Source of the DNA: Verrucomicrobiales bacterium
GTDB taxonomy: Bacteria > Verrucomicrobiota > Verrucomicrobiia > Limisphaerales > UBA9464
Length of the DNA stretch: 34,731 nt
Assembly (NCBI GenBank): GCA_005793375.1
Contig: SXSK01000004.1
Coordinates: 1-34,731 of the forward strand
Reading direction: 5' to 3'
The position numbers and the translations under genes are program-made. Within the stretch, counting starts at the first letter, position 1; every line of letters begins with the position of its first letter. Under the pieces are notes generated by a model. The model did not search any database and was not told where the DNA came from. It saw only the letters and a program-made list of their open reading frames with translations. Below, one piece after another: positions 1 to 7,701 of this stretch.

Positions 1-491
1 AGGCTCCTCACCAACAGGTCCGAAACATGCGCGCAGATCCCTGTCCCGCTCTTCAGCCGAAGGTCGCCACGAACTGTTCAAGATTTACTACACCCCAATG
101 CGGACTCCTTGAAACCCATTGGGGTGGTAACACCGTTCATCGCAAACGGCATCGAAGCAATAGGGATTCAGCATGGTATCGTAACTGCTTTCCAATCCCT
201 CTCTAAGCTCCAGGTTGAAGACAGTGCATCGAAGCCATTCTTTTCCTCAGCACATTCCGCATTCGAGTGAAGAAACGCGCGCCAACTTCTTTCCCCCAAT
301 GGCCGCGCGGTTAGAGCGCTGTGAGTGGATTCAAAGCGAACGGAAACTGGGGGCAGCGATGGGGTAATTTGGGTTTGTCTTCCCGATGGCATTGGTCACG
401 GCTGGTGGTGGGTTCATTCTTGCTCTTTGGCGAGGTCCGAGCTCGACTGGATGACAACACCTTCGTTTCGCGTCGGCACCGACCTAAGCTC
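1..491. other. Upstream region without a recognised gene
   Basis: Nothing in this stretch is recognisable as a gene. The first plus-strand frame is open from the window edge to a TGA at 268-270, but the translation has no familiar motif and no visible start, so it could be the tail of a gene or chance. A long plus-strand frame that continues into the acyltransferase begins at a GTG at 321, but residues encoded by 321-491 do not look like part of that family. A perfect inverted repeat lies at 91-126. Confidence 0.5.
91..126. repeat. Perfect 10-bp inverted repeat, 16-nt loop
   Basis: CACCCCAATG at 91-100 is matched by CATTGGGGTG at 117-126. No T-run follows on the plus strand, so a classical intrinsic terminator is not evident. 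It may be an operator or the end of a transcript from the gene left of the window. Confidence 0.45.
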
Positions 492-1853
492 ATGAAATTG
501 CTTGCTGTCATTGGGAACATGCTTCGGCACTTGGCGCGATTCTCTGTGCGGCGCTACTACAGCGCGATCGAGGTCAGCGGCCGCGATCGCATTCCAACAT
601 CTGGCCCTGTGGTGTTTGTTGCGAACCACCCAAATTCAATGTTCGACCCCGCGTTGGTGGGTCTGACTGTGATACGTTCGGTCCATTTCGTTTCCAAGGC
701 CCCACTGTTCGACGTTCCGGTGCTTGGTACGTTGATGCGAGCGTTGGGAATGATTCCAGCATTTCGGGGACGCGATGACGCCACCCAAGTCGAACGTAAC
801 TTCGGATCACTGGATGCTGCGGCCGAATGGTTGGTCCGGGGCGAAGCCGTGGGCATTTTTCCAGAAGGTCTGTCGCACGACTTGCCACGCGTCGAGCAGG
901 TCCGCGGCGGTGCGGCTCGAATGGCGATCTCAGCCACGCGAGCTGGAGCGCGGGTGACGGTGGTGCCCATTGGATTAAACTATGAGTGCAAGGAACAGTT
1001 CCGCAGCTCTGTGTGGGTGTGTATCGGCGAGCCCATCGACGTGAGTACAAGGCTGCCCGCCTGGGGTGAGGACGAACGTAGGGCTGTGCGCGAACTGACA
1101 AACGAGATCGACCGCGGATTGAAGAAGGTGGTCGTGCATCTCAATGAAGAAGCCTGGGGGCATTTTTTGCCGGATCTTGAAATTTTGCTGCCGCCGTCGT
1201 CGGAATTCGTGATGGTTCCTGGTGCCCCCTTGCGCCAACGAAAACGTATCGCTGACGCGATGAATTATTTTCTGGCCACGGACCGAAAGCGCGCCGAGGT
1301 GATGCCGGCGATTATCGGGCGATACCGTGCCGCACTCTCGGATGAACGAATCAGTTTACGTTCCGATGTGATGCGTTGGCGCGGGCGGAGGTTGTTCCTT
1401 CGCATGACCCGCCAGGCCGCCTGGCTGACGATCAGCCTGTTACCTGCTCTGGTTGGAATCGTGCATCACGCACTTCCATCCGGATTGGTCTACCTGCTGG
1501 CGAATCGTTTGAAACAGCCCGGGCGTGACACATTGGCACTATGCAGGATCTTACTTGCGTTGCCGCTCTTCACATTTTGGAACGTGGCCGTTTGGATTTG
1601 GCTTGCCCTCTGGTTGCAGCCCTGGTTAGCCACGCTGTGGACGGTCCTGATGCCGTTTCTGGGACTTCGTGCCCTGTTGTTTGTCCGTGTGGCTCGCCGA
1701 GAATTACCGGCACTTTGGCACGAGTGCCGCCTTTTACTGAAGCCAGAGCGACTGCGTGAGTTAAGCCGCCATCAACTCGAAGTGCGCCATCAACTTCGAC
1801 TCCTTTCCAGTGAGTACGCACAGATCCGAGCACGATCTGAATCCTTTGCTTGA
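492..1853 (+). CDS. PlsC-type 1-acylglycerol-3-phosphate acyltransferase-like membrane protein
   Basis: A glycerolipid acyltransferase family protein of 453 residues that probably transfers an acyl chain to a lysophospholipid at the inner membrane. Counting from the ATG at 492, the catalytic block NHPNSMFDP has His46 and Asp52. The substrate-binding blocks follow: PAFRGR near residue 90 and FPEGLSH near 123. The C-terminal third holds hydrophobic segments (for example around LTISLLPALVGIV and FWNVAVWIWLALWL) and a basic tail, an arrangement common in long acyltransferases of Bacteroidetes and PVC bacteria. The frame is open back to a GTG at 321, but the extra 57 residues lack family similarity, so ATG 492 is preferred; no strong ribosome binding site decides it. 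It is monocistronic here and converges on a decayed minus-strand gene. The acyl acceptor is not known. Confidence 0.85.
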   Translation: MKLLAVIGNMLRHLARFSVRRYYSAIEVSGRDRIPTSGPVVFVANHPNSMFDPALVGLTVIRSVHFVSKAPLFDVPVLGTLMRALGMIPAFRGRDDATQVERNFGSLDAAAEWLVRGEAVGIFPEGLSHDLPRVEQVRGGAARMAISATRAGARVTVVPIGLNYECKEQFRSSVWVCIGEPIDVSTRLPAWGEDERRAVRELTNEIDRGLKKVVVHLNEEAWGHFLPDLEILLPPSSEFVMVPGAPLRQRKRIADAMNYFLATDRKRAEVMPAIIGRYRAALSDERISLRSDVMRWRGRRLFLRMTRQAAWLTISLLPALVGIVHHALPSGLVYLLANRLKQPGRDTLALCRILLALPLFTFWNVAVWIWLALWLQPWLATLWTVLMPFLGLRALLFVRVARRELPALWHECRLLLKPERLRELSRHQLEVRHQLRLLSSEYAQIRARSESFA

Positions 1854-2135
1854 ATCCAAACCTTTACAATAGCCTGAGACCCCCAGCCATTTCAGCGCCC
1901 GCTGGCCGAGGGGTTGAAGCAACGGGTGTTGCGCCAACCGGAGCAACCACTGGGCGAGGGGATTCTGGAACCCGACCATCACCGGCGGTAGCTGCCAGTA
2001 TTCTCCGCCGAAGCCAATGTTAAAGAAATCCCGCCGTTCTTCGACATCCGCGGGCAAGGTTTCACCCTGAATCGTTGCCACTGCGACATCCGGGCTGATT
2101 GCGGAAAAATCGAGCCTGTCGCTGGCAGGTGCTCT
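1854..2135 (-). pseudogene. Out-of-frame coding remnant downstream of the FemAB pseudogene
   Basis: This minus-strand frame is shifted by one base from the FemAB fragment and overlaps its end. From 2135 it reads as normal-looking protein, with segments such as RLDFSAISPDVAVATIQGET and FNIGFGGEYWQLPPVMVGF, then a Leu-rich stretch (WLLRLAQHPLLQPLGQRAL). It runs on antisense into the end of the acyltransferase, stopping only near 1761, so its true terminus has probably been lost. I do not recognise the family. It may be the tail of another gene joined to FemAB by a deletion, or a frameshifted, diverged tail of the same gene. Confidence 0.4.
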
Positions 2136-2664
2136 TCATCAATTCGAAGAACTGCGGCACATCCTCGAAGCCTCCTTCGGTGATGACCACTCCCCGGTCA
2201 CAGGCTTGGCGGATCTTCTTGCGTGTGCTTCGACGAAATTCCTTCTCAATGACTTCCCAGGGTCGCGAAACATCGATGACCTGAGTCGGAGAAATGATGG
2301 GCAGTAGGTTGTCTTCGATGAATCCGGCGGATTGCAGGGCTTGGGATGTCCCGATATCCCGGTCCGGCAACTGGGCAATCACCGCTCGAAGCCCGAGTTT
2401 TCGCTGGAGATCAACGATTGCTGAAGCGATATCCTTCACAGCAGTCGCGGAATCTACGGCGACGAGCGGCCCTTTGTTCAAGTACCCTATTTTTCCCACA
2501 CGAGTTTGCTTGATGAGAATCTGTGCACCGGCGACGAGTCGACCCTCGTGTCGCATGAGGACCCGGGAAGTGCTCCAGCCATCGATCGACTTGGTTTTGG
2601 CTCAGGCTGGTGATTGCTGGTATTGGCCTAGGGGATGAGTTGCGACGAAACTATCCCATTCTAT
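2062..2664 (-). pseudogene. Decayed FemAB-family (peptidoglycan bridge-type aminoacyltransferase/GNAT fold) gene
   Basis: The minus-strand translation matches FemAB-like proteins, which attach amino acids to peptidoglycan precursors or act in related GNAT reactions. The N-terminal signature EWDSFVATHPLGQYQQSPA is followed by an in-frame TGA at 2602-2604, exactly where the family has Trp (QS..W). The frame then resumes with AKTKSIDGW, a GRLVAGAQILI block, GYLNKGPLV and the EFRRSTRKKIRQA motif. The first family-like codons overlap the nagA stop (ATA at 2662-2664) and no ATG, GTG or TTG start is present in place. After the helix FFELMKSTCQRQ the frame loses family similarity and stops at 2062, well short of a full FemAB protein (usually over 300 residues). 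Three independent lesions make a functional product unlikely. A shorter product from the ATG at 2556 cannot be excluded. Confidence 0.75.
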
Positions 2665-3899
2665 GGCGGCGCCTTGTATCCGATTTTTCCTGACTTCCAA
2701 TCGAATTCTTGTGCGCCAATGAACACCCGTTTCACTGCCAGTTTTTGGTCGAGGAGGATCACGTCCGCAAGTTTGCCTGGCTCCAGGCTGCCGACCAGTG
2801 GCGCGACACCGGCACGCTCGGCCGGGGTGAGCGACGCCATCCGCACAATCTGAGGCAGTGGAGCCTGAGTGGCACGGGCCATCTGGCGAACCATGGCGTC
2901 GAGGCCGCAGATGGAACTTGCCAGATCACCCGATGGCATTCGACCCACATGTCCATCGCTACGAAAGAGCGTCCCGTCCGTCGCTGGTCCGAATCGGTAC
3001 TCGCCGGGCGGCAAGTCCAGGGCCCGGTTGGCATCGGTGACCAAGCACAGGCGGTCTGCGCCTTTCATCGCGAGTGCGAAGCGGAGCAATTCGGGTGCGA
3101 GATGGTAACCATCCGCAATGACCTCAGTGCTCATCTCTCGCGACATGAGGACGAATTCCGCCATGCTACCCTGCATGGGCGTTCCGAAGCGCGAGCGCAG
3201 CGAGGACACCGAGCTCATCGCACACCAGAAGTGGTCTACGTGTCGCACTCCGGCCTGAAACGCGCGCTCCATTTCAGTCCAACTCGCATTCGAGTGACCG
3301 CACGTGACGAGGCAGCCAAAACGGCGGGCGGTTTGGTAGAATGCTGAAGCTCCCGGTATTTCTGCCGCACAGGTAGCGATGCGAATGATATCGCGGGCGA
3401 AGTAGTGGCGATACTCTGACGCGGCTGGATCGCGCCGTCCGGAGCGGGTGTGACAGCCGGTTTTATCTTTGGCAAAGTATGGCCCGTAGAAATGCACTCC
3501 GAGCACTCGAGCGCCGTCCGCTACCTGCCAGCCACTCTGAACTTGAGTGCAGGCGTCCAGCATCGCATCGAGTTGATCTGGTGAGCCGGTGGTTGTGGTG
3601 GGAAAGATAGAGGTGGTCCCGTGGCGAGCGTGAGCGCGGTTGGCTGTGCGGACGGCCTCTGGAGTTCCATCCATGAAGTCCGCGCCGCAGCCTCCATGAA
3701 CGTGCAAGTCGACGAAGCCTGGCGAAAGGAAATGGCTTCGGGCGTCCACGACTTCCGCACCGCGCGGCACCTTTATAGTTTTTGCCGTGCCAACGGCCAT
3801 GATTCGTCCGGCGCGGCACACCAGGCGGGCGTTTGGCACCAGACGGTCGGGCAGTATGGCCGTGCCACCGCTAAAAACGAGAAAGGCCTCGGGTTTCAT
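2661..3899 (-). CDS. nagA: N-acetylglucosamine-6-phosphate deacetylase-like amidohydrolase
   Basis: A 412-residue amidohydrolase of the NagA family, which removes acetate from GlcNAc-6-phosphate in amino-sugar catabolism or cell-wall recycling in the cytoplasm. Visible family marks: the DLHVH pair (His66, His68), the GHSNAS block (His202), RHVDHFWCAM (His220/His223), the DGYHLAPELL block (His266) and the catalytic Asp in LVTDAN (Asp289). The C-terminus has LEPGKLADVILLD typical of amidohydrolases. The usual metal-ligand motif HLEGPF reads HFYGPYF, so the canonical Glu is Tyr138. Such a motif may define a subfamily, and the substrate could differ. The start ATG overlaps the stop of the upstream small membrane protein gene (ATGA at 3896-3899), indicating coupled translation; the FemAB remnant follows immediately. 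Confidence 0.85.
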   Translation of the reverse strand: MKPEAFLVFSGGTAILPDRLVPNARLVCRAGRIMAVGTAKTIKVPRGAEVVDARSHFLSPGFVDLHVHGGCGADFMDGTPEAVRTANRAHARHGTTSIFPTTTTGSPDQLDAMLDACTQVQSGWQVADGARVLGVHFYGPYFAKDKTGCHTRSGRRDPAASEYRHYFARDIIRIATCAAEIPGASAFYQTARRFGCLVTCGHSNASWTEMERAFQAGVRHVDHFWCAMSSVSSLRSRFGTPMQGSMAEFVLMSREMSTEVIADGYHLAPELLRFALAMKGADRLCLVTDANRALDLPPGEYRFGPATDGTLFRSDGHVGRMPSGDLASSICGLDAMVRQMARATQAPLPQIVRMASLTPAERAGVAPLVGSLEPGKLADVILLDQKLAVKRVFIGAQEFDWKSGKIGYKAPP

Positions 3900-4342
3900 G
3901 AGTGATGGTATTCGTTGGAATCCACCGCGGGCAATTTCCTGGGGGGAGCGTCCGTGCGTTGTTGGCGCTCTGGAAAGTATCCTTTGAAATCATCCGATTG
4001 CGGGTCCGGATTACGGTAGGGGACTGGTTTGTGATCGAGCGATTGGACCAAGATGTCTTTGCTTGAGTCGGCGAAGAAGTGGTTTCCCTGCGGGTTGTGA
4101 TGTCCGAAGAAGTCACGCAGGTGGACCAGGTTCATATCGCAGTAAGGTAACGTCTGTCGGGCCGCTGCCCAGATTCCTGCACCGATTAGAGCTAGGTAGA
4201 TTGGCAGGAGAGCGAATGGGATTCTGCTCTTCGGTCTGTTCGGATAAATGGTCTTGTCGCCGCAACGAATGGACATTGGATCAGATCCGCTGGTTGGTTT
4301 CTTGCGAGCCGAACTCTTGGCAAGGGATCCTGGGTTGTCCAT
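3896..4342 (-). CDS. Small one-pass membrane protein, unknown function
   Basis: A 148-residue protein I cannot assign to a family. It has a basic, Ser/Lys-rich N-terminal stretch of about 40 residues, one hydrophobic segment (IPFALLPIYLALIGAGIWAA, about residues 41-60) and a polar C-terminal part rich in His, Asp and Pro, probably outside the membrane given the positive-inside rule. The frame is supported mainly by its ATGA overlap with nagA, which suggests it is the first gene of the nagA unit. It could be a membrane partner for amino-sugar uptake or recycling, but that is only positional inference. The start is the first ATG of the frame; a later Met at residue 23 is also possible. Confidence 0.55.
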   Translation of the reverse strand: MDNPGSLAKSSARKKPTSGSDPMSIRCGDKTIYPNRPKSRIPFALLPIYLALIGAGIWAAARQTLPYCDMNLVHLRDFFGHHNPQGNHFFADSSKDILVQSLDHKPVPYRNPDPQSDDFKGYFPERQQRTDAPPRKLPAVDSNEYHHS

Positions 4343-4411
4343 TGAGGAATCCCGCCGATTGTTTTGGTTGCCGACCCTTTCAATTAGTCCCGACCGGCCC
4401 GACGGTGCGCC

Positions 4412-4434
4412 CTCGTGTGGAGAAACCCCACGAG
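4412..4434. promoter_or_regulatory. Hairpin in the divergent nagA-unit/leuB intergenic region
   Basis: Arms CTCGTGTGG (4412-4420) and CCCCACGAG (4426-4434) pair with one mismatch around an AGAAA loop. It sits in the 193-bp divergent region and could be an operator or a leader hairpin for either unit. No T-run follows. Confidence 0.35.
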
Positions 4435-4519
4435 TCCAAGTTTCATTAGATCATCGGTTCGATCAATTCCGCTATTGCCTCGTTTGGTTACCGCTTTAGG
4501 CTCCGCCCTTCCTTTTCGT

Positions 4520-4533
4520 CCCGCGATCGCGGG
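4520..4533. promoter_or_regulatory. Perfect 14-bp palindrome just upstream of leuB
   Basis: CCCGCGATCGCGGG is a perfect palindrome ending two bases before the first possible ATG of the dehydrogenase gene (4536). It occupies the place where a ribosome binding site would be expected, so it may be an operator or a translational hairpin, or it may indicate that the real start is the ATG at 4557. Confidence 0.4.
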
Positions 4534-4535
4534 GC

Positions 4536-5660
4536 ATGGCTGGTAAACGCATTGAAATGAAAACGTACGACATTGCAGTCATTGGTGGAGACGGAACCGG
4601 ACCTGAAGTCACGCTCGAAGCGCTGAAAGTGGCGGAGGCGGCGGCGAAGAAGTTTGGATTCAAACTAAACTGGCATCCTTATGACTTCGGCGGCGACCGC
4701 TACCTAAGAACTGGCGAGGTTCTTCCGGACAGCGCGGTGGGCGACTTGCGCCAGTACAAGGCGATTTACCTCGGAGCTGTTGGCCATCCGCAGGTGAAGC
4801 CGGGAATTCTGGAAAAGGGCATCCTTTTGAGGCTGCGCTTTGAGTTGGAACAGTACATCAACCTGCGTCCGGTACGTTTGTATCGCGCCCAGGATTGTCC
4901 GTTGAAGGACAAAGGCCCTGAGCATGTCGATTTCATTGTGGTTCGGGAGAACAATGAGGGGTTGTATGCGGGTGCTGGCGGGTATCTCTTCAAGGGAACG
5001 CCGCACGAAGTCGCCATCCAGGAGAGTGTCAATACCCGTCGAGGGGTGGAACGGTGCCTGAAGTATGCCTTTGAACTCGCCCAGCGCCGCCGCAACGGAG
5101 CCCCTTGGAAGGGACTCAAGCCTGAGGACACCGGTGCCGGCAAGACTGCTCAGTTGACTCTGTGCGGCAAGACCAACGTCTTGACCTATGCGTTTGACCT
5201 CTGGTTCCGAGCGTTTCAGGAATTGGCTCCGGCGTATTCCACCGTAAAAACCGATTACGCCCATGTGGATGCCATTTGCATGTGGTTCGTAAAGAATCCG
5301 GAATGGTTTGATGTGATCGTGACCGACAATATGTTTGGCGACATTATTACCGATTTAGCCGCGATGATCCAAGGGGGCTTGGGTGTTGCGGCCGGCGGTA
5401 ACATCAACCCCGATGGCACGTCGATGTTCGAACCGATGGGTGGTAGCGCGCCAAAATATACGGGTTTGAATGTCATCAATCCGCTGGCGGCGATTAACGC
5501 CGCAGGCATGATGCTGGATTTCCTGGGCGAAACCGAAGCTGGCACTGCCATCGAAAACGCTTCGATCCAGATCATCAACACCAAGATTCAGAGTTTGGCG
5601 GCTGGGAAGATGGGTTATTCGACGACCCAAGTTGGCGACTTAGTCGCGGCAGCCCTTTGA
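4536..5660 (+). CDS. leuB: 3-isopropylmalate dehydrogenase (isocitrate/isopropylmalate dehydrogenase family)
   Basis: A beta-decarboxylating dehydrogenase, most likely oxidising 3-isopropylmalate in leucine synthesis. The protein opens with YDIAVIGGDGTGPEV. It carries the substrate-arginine segment GILLRLRFELEQYINLRPVR, which resembles actinobacterial-type LeuB rather than isocitrate dehydrogenase. Then come VRENNEGLYAGAGG, the Lys/Asn block CGKTNVLT, the metal aspartates in VIVTDNMFGDIITDLA, and the nucleotide-binding GGSAPKYTG near the C-terminus. Length is 374 residues from ATG 4536 or 367 from ATG 4557 (MKTYDIAV); the latter start fits the family better, since a palindrome covers the upstream site of the first. 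A tartrate or homoisocitrate dehydrogenase cannot be excluded from sequence alone. No other leu genes are adjacent. A candidate terminator follows. Confidence 0.88.
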   Translation: MAGKRIEMKTYDIAVIGGDGTGPEVTLEALKVAEAAAKKFGFKLNWHPYDFGGDRYLRTGEVLPDSAVGDLRQYKAIYLGAVGHPQVKPGILEKGILLRLRFELEQYINLRPVRLYRAQDCPLKDKGPEHVDFIVVRENNEGLYAGAGGYLFKGTPHEVAIQESVNTRRGVERCLKYAFELAQRRRNGAPWKGLKPEDTGAGKTAQLTLCGKTNVLTYAFDLWFRAFQELAPAYSTVKTDYAHVDAICMWFVKNPEWFDVIVTDNMFGDIITDLAAMIQGGLGVAAGGNINPDGTSMFEPMGGSAPKYTGLNVINPLAAINAAGMMLDFLGETEAGTAIENASIQIINTKIQSLAAGKMGYSTTQVGDLVAAAL

Positions 5661-5672
5661 GCAGACTGCGGT

Positions 5673-5708
5673 TTCCCCGCTTGGTTCTGTCAGTGCGGGA
5701 AGCTTTTT
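5673..5708 (+). terminator. Candidate intrinsic terminator after leuB
   Basis: TTCCCCGC (5673-5680) pairs with GCGGGAA (5695-5701) with one bulged C, followed by a five-T run at 5704-5708. It lies between the convergent leuB and folD genes, in the expected orientation for leuB. Confidence 0.5.
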
Positions 5709-5752
5709 ACTCCTCGATGTCCGAAGGGGCGTCGGGGAGTTCTATTGACGTA

Positions 5753-6631
5753 CTATTCTGCCGCCCGGACGGTATTTGCGAGGAGCATGGCAATGGTCAT
5801 GGGGCCGACGCCTCCGGGATTTGGTGTGATGAGTCCGGCCTTGGGTTGGACTTCCGCGAAGTCGACATCGCCAACCAAGCGAGATCCACCGCGGGCGGTG
5901 GGGTCGGGGATTCGGTTCACACCGACGTCAATCACTACGGCGCCGGGACGGATCATGTCTGCCTTGAGGAATGCTGGCACACCCATGGCGGCAATGACAA
6001 TGTCGGCGCGGCGGCAATGGGTGGGGATGTCGCGCGTTGCGGAATGGCAGAGGGTGACTGTGCAATTGGCGTTGCGGCCTTTTTGGACCAGCAGGGCCGC
6101 CATGGGTTTGCCGACGATATTTCCACGGCCAAGAACGACCACTTCGGCACCCTCGAGTTGAACCTTTGAGCGAATCAACAACTCATGAACGCCGCCAGGT
6201 GTGCAGGGGGTGAAGCCGGTTGGATCACCGAGCATGAGGCGTCCGACATTCAGGGGATGAAATCCGTCGACGTCTTTACTGGGAGCGACCCGCGAATAGA
6301 TCGTTGCTGGATCGATGTGACGGGGCAGGGGTGCCTGAACCAAGATTCCATGCCACTGGGGATCAGCATTAAACGAGTCGATCATTCCCACCAACTCGGA
6401 TTGGGACGTCGATCCGGGCAAGACTTGCGTCACGGAACGAATGCCGAGTTCTGCGCACTTCTTTTCTTTCATCCCCACGTACACCTGGGACGCGGGGTCC
6501 TCGCCGACGCGGATGAAGACCAGGCCGGGTTGGATGCCTCGTTTGGCTAGCGCGCTGACGCGCGCCGAGGTTTCTAGGTGGATTTGCTGGGCGATGGCTC
6601 GACCATCGATGAGATTGTTCCGCGAGCTCAT
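5753..6631 (-). CDS. folD: Bifunctional methylenetetrahydrofolate dehydrogenase/methenyltetrahydrofolate cyclohydrolase
   Basis: FolD interconverts 5,10-methylene-, methenyl- and 10-formyl-tetrahydrofolate in the cytoplasm, supplying one-carbon units for purines and initiator tRNA. The 292-residue protein has all family blocks: YVGMKEKKC with the catalytic Lys55, LVQAPLPRHI (98-107), SKDVDGFHP (118-126), TPCTPGG (141-147), the NADP-binding GRGNIVGKP (168-176) and the C-terminal NPGGVGPMTI (271-280). Length is normal. The ATG overlaps the stop of the upstream SH3-domain gene (ATGA at 6628-6631), so it is the last gene of a coupled three-gene unit whose other members have unrelated functions. 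Confidence 0.97.
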   Translation of the reverse strand: MSSRNNLIDGRAIAQQIHLETSARVSALAKRGIQPGLVFIRVGEDPASQVYVGMKEKKCAELGIRSVTQVLPGSTSQSELVGMIDSFNADPQWHGILVQAPLPRHIDPATIYSRVAPSKDVDGFHPLNVGRLMLGDPTGFTPCTPGGVHELLIRSKVQLEGAEVVVLGRGNIVGKPMAALLVQKGRNANCTVTLCHSATRDIPTHCRRADIVIAAMGVPAFLKADMIRPGAVVIDVGVNRIPDPTARGGSRLVGDVDFAEVQPKAGLITPNPGGVGPMTIAMLLANTVRAAE

Positions 6632-7701
6632 TCGAGTGAGACGGAATCGGCGATCAGAATCGGGGTGGTCTTCAATTTAGGATCAATCCATTCCTCACCA
6701 GAAACCACCACGAAAATATTTTGAAATTGCTTGAGGTTAATTCGGGCATCCTCTGTATAGACGTAATTCATGAGACCTTCCGAGCGGTTCTTGCTGATCA
6801 GGCAATAACCACTGGGAGCTTTGGGATTCATGGACGCGACGAGGTATCCCTCTCTTAAGACCTTGCGTTTGGTGGCCACCCAATTAGTGGTCGAGAGCGT
6901 GGTTGGCGGTTTTGAGAAAACGGCTGGACCTGAATCGGCGGTTTGTGGTGGGGCAGTGGGGGTGGTTACCGGGATTTGTGAGGTGGGCGGCTGAGGGGCC
7001 GATAGCGCTGGCAAGTTGGCGACCGGGTGGGGGTTCGGAACCACATTGCGAACATTTGTATTGCGAGGTAGAGGGGGGGAGGCCTCCGTGGAAATTAATG
7101 GGCGAGCGGGCACTGGTTGAGCACTGGCTGCAACGGCCGTACGGTCAGGCAAAGGCAGGGAAGCGGCGGCTGGTTTACGTGGTGTCGATGACTTTGCGAT
7201 GGATGGCTTAGCCGGGTTTTTGTCGACCAAGTCCGCCGCGATAAACGCGTGGGCGGCGGGAGGAGGTTCGATTTGCATCCAGCCTTCCTGGATGCGCACC
7301 TGAGTGATTTTGGCACCCTTAGAGAGTTGACCGACGCGGCTGAAGTTCTTGCCGGGGCCACTTCGAAGATTGGCTTTGTCACTCTTGAGGCTGCCGGTTT
7401 TTTGGTCGACGAGTTCTGCGGCGACCCAGACCGGGAACCGGGGTGGCATCTCGATTTCAGCCCAGCGCCGAGGTTCGTTACCTTGGGCTTTGGGGTCGGC
7501 CACTTCGCCGACCACTAGAACCACATCGCCCTTTTTGAGGTTGCCACGGAGTCGCTCGGACTTGGCGGAAGGTTCGGCACGGACGGCGATCTGATCGGCT
7601 TTGACGACGGCGGCCTCAGCGGCCGCCAGGGTTGTGTCGAGGAGAGAAATTCCAAAAAATGCCACCAACGCGGCGGCGCTAATCGTACGATGTGATATCA
7701 T
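6628..7701 (-). CDS. Exported protein with two bacterial SH3 domains
   Basis: A 357-residue protein beginning with a signal-peptide-like segment (MISHRTISAAALVAFFGISL, then an Ala-rich cleavage region near residues 26-31). Two SH3b-type repeats follow: about residues 32-98 (IAVRAEPSAKSERL...KGDVVLVVGE...PVWVAAELV) and 104-160 (ANLRSGPGKNFSRVGQLSKG...GWMQI). Such domains usually bind peptidoglycan or peptides in the cell envelope. A Pro/Ala/Ser/Thr-rich linker of about 100 residues follows, then a compact C-terminal region (residues about 270-357, with LREGYLVASMNPKAPSGYCL and QNIFVVVSGEEWID) that I do not recognise. It is joined at both ends by ATGA overlaps to the pseudouridine synthase gene (upstream) and folD (downstream). 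Confidence 0.8.
   Translation of the reverse strand: MISHRTISAAALVAFFGISLLDTTLAAAEAAVVKADQIAVRAEPSAKSERLRGNLKKGDVVLVVGEVADPKAQGNEPRRWAEIEMPPRFPVWVAAELVDQKTGSLKSDKANLRSGPGKNFSRVGQLSKGAKITQVRIQEGWMQIEPPPAAHAFIAADLVDKNPAKPSIAKSSTPRKPAAASLPLPDRTAVAASAQPVPARPLISTEASPPLPRNTNVRNVVPNPHPVANLPALSAPQPPTSQIPVTTPTAPPQTADSGPAVFSKPPTTLSTTNWVATKRKVLREGYLVASMNPKAPSGYCLISKNRSEGLMNYVYTEDARINLKQFQNIFVVVSGEEWIDPKLKTTPILIADSVSLE

Noticed and set aside
574-1101. Minus-strand open frame of 175 codons over the acyltransferase
   Set aside because: It covers the catalytic motifs of the plus-strand acyltransferase, and its translation is Arg/Pro-rich low-quality sequence.
2294-2638. Plus-strand open frame of 114 codons
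   Set aside because: It is antisense to the FemAB remnant, whose family motifs decide the coding strand.
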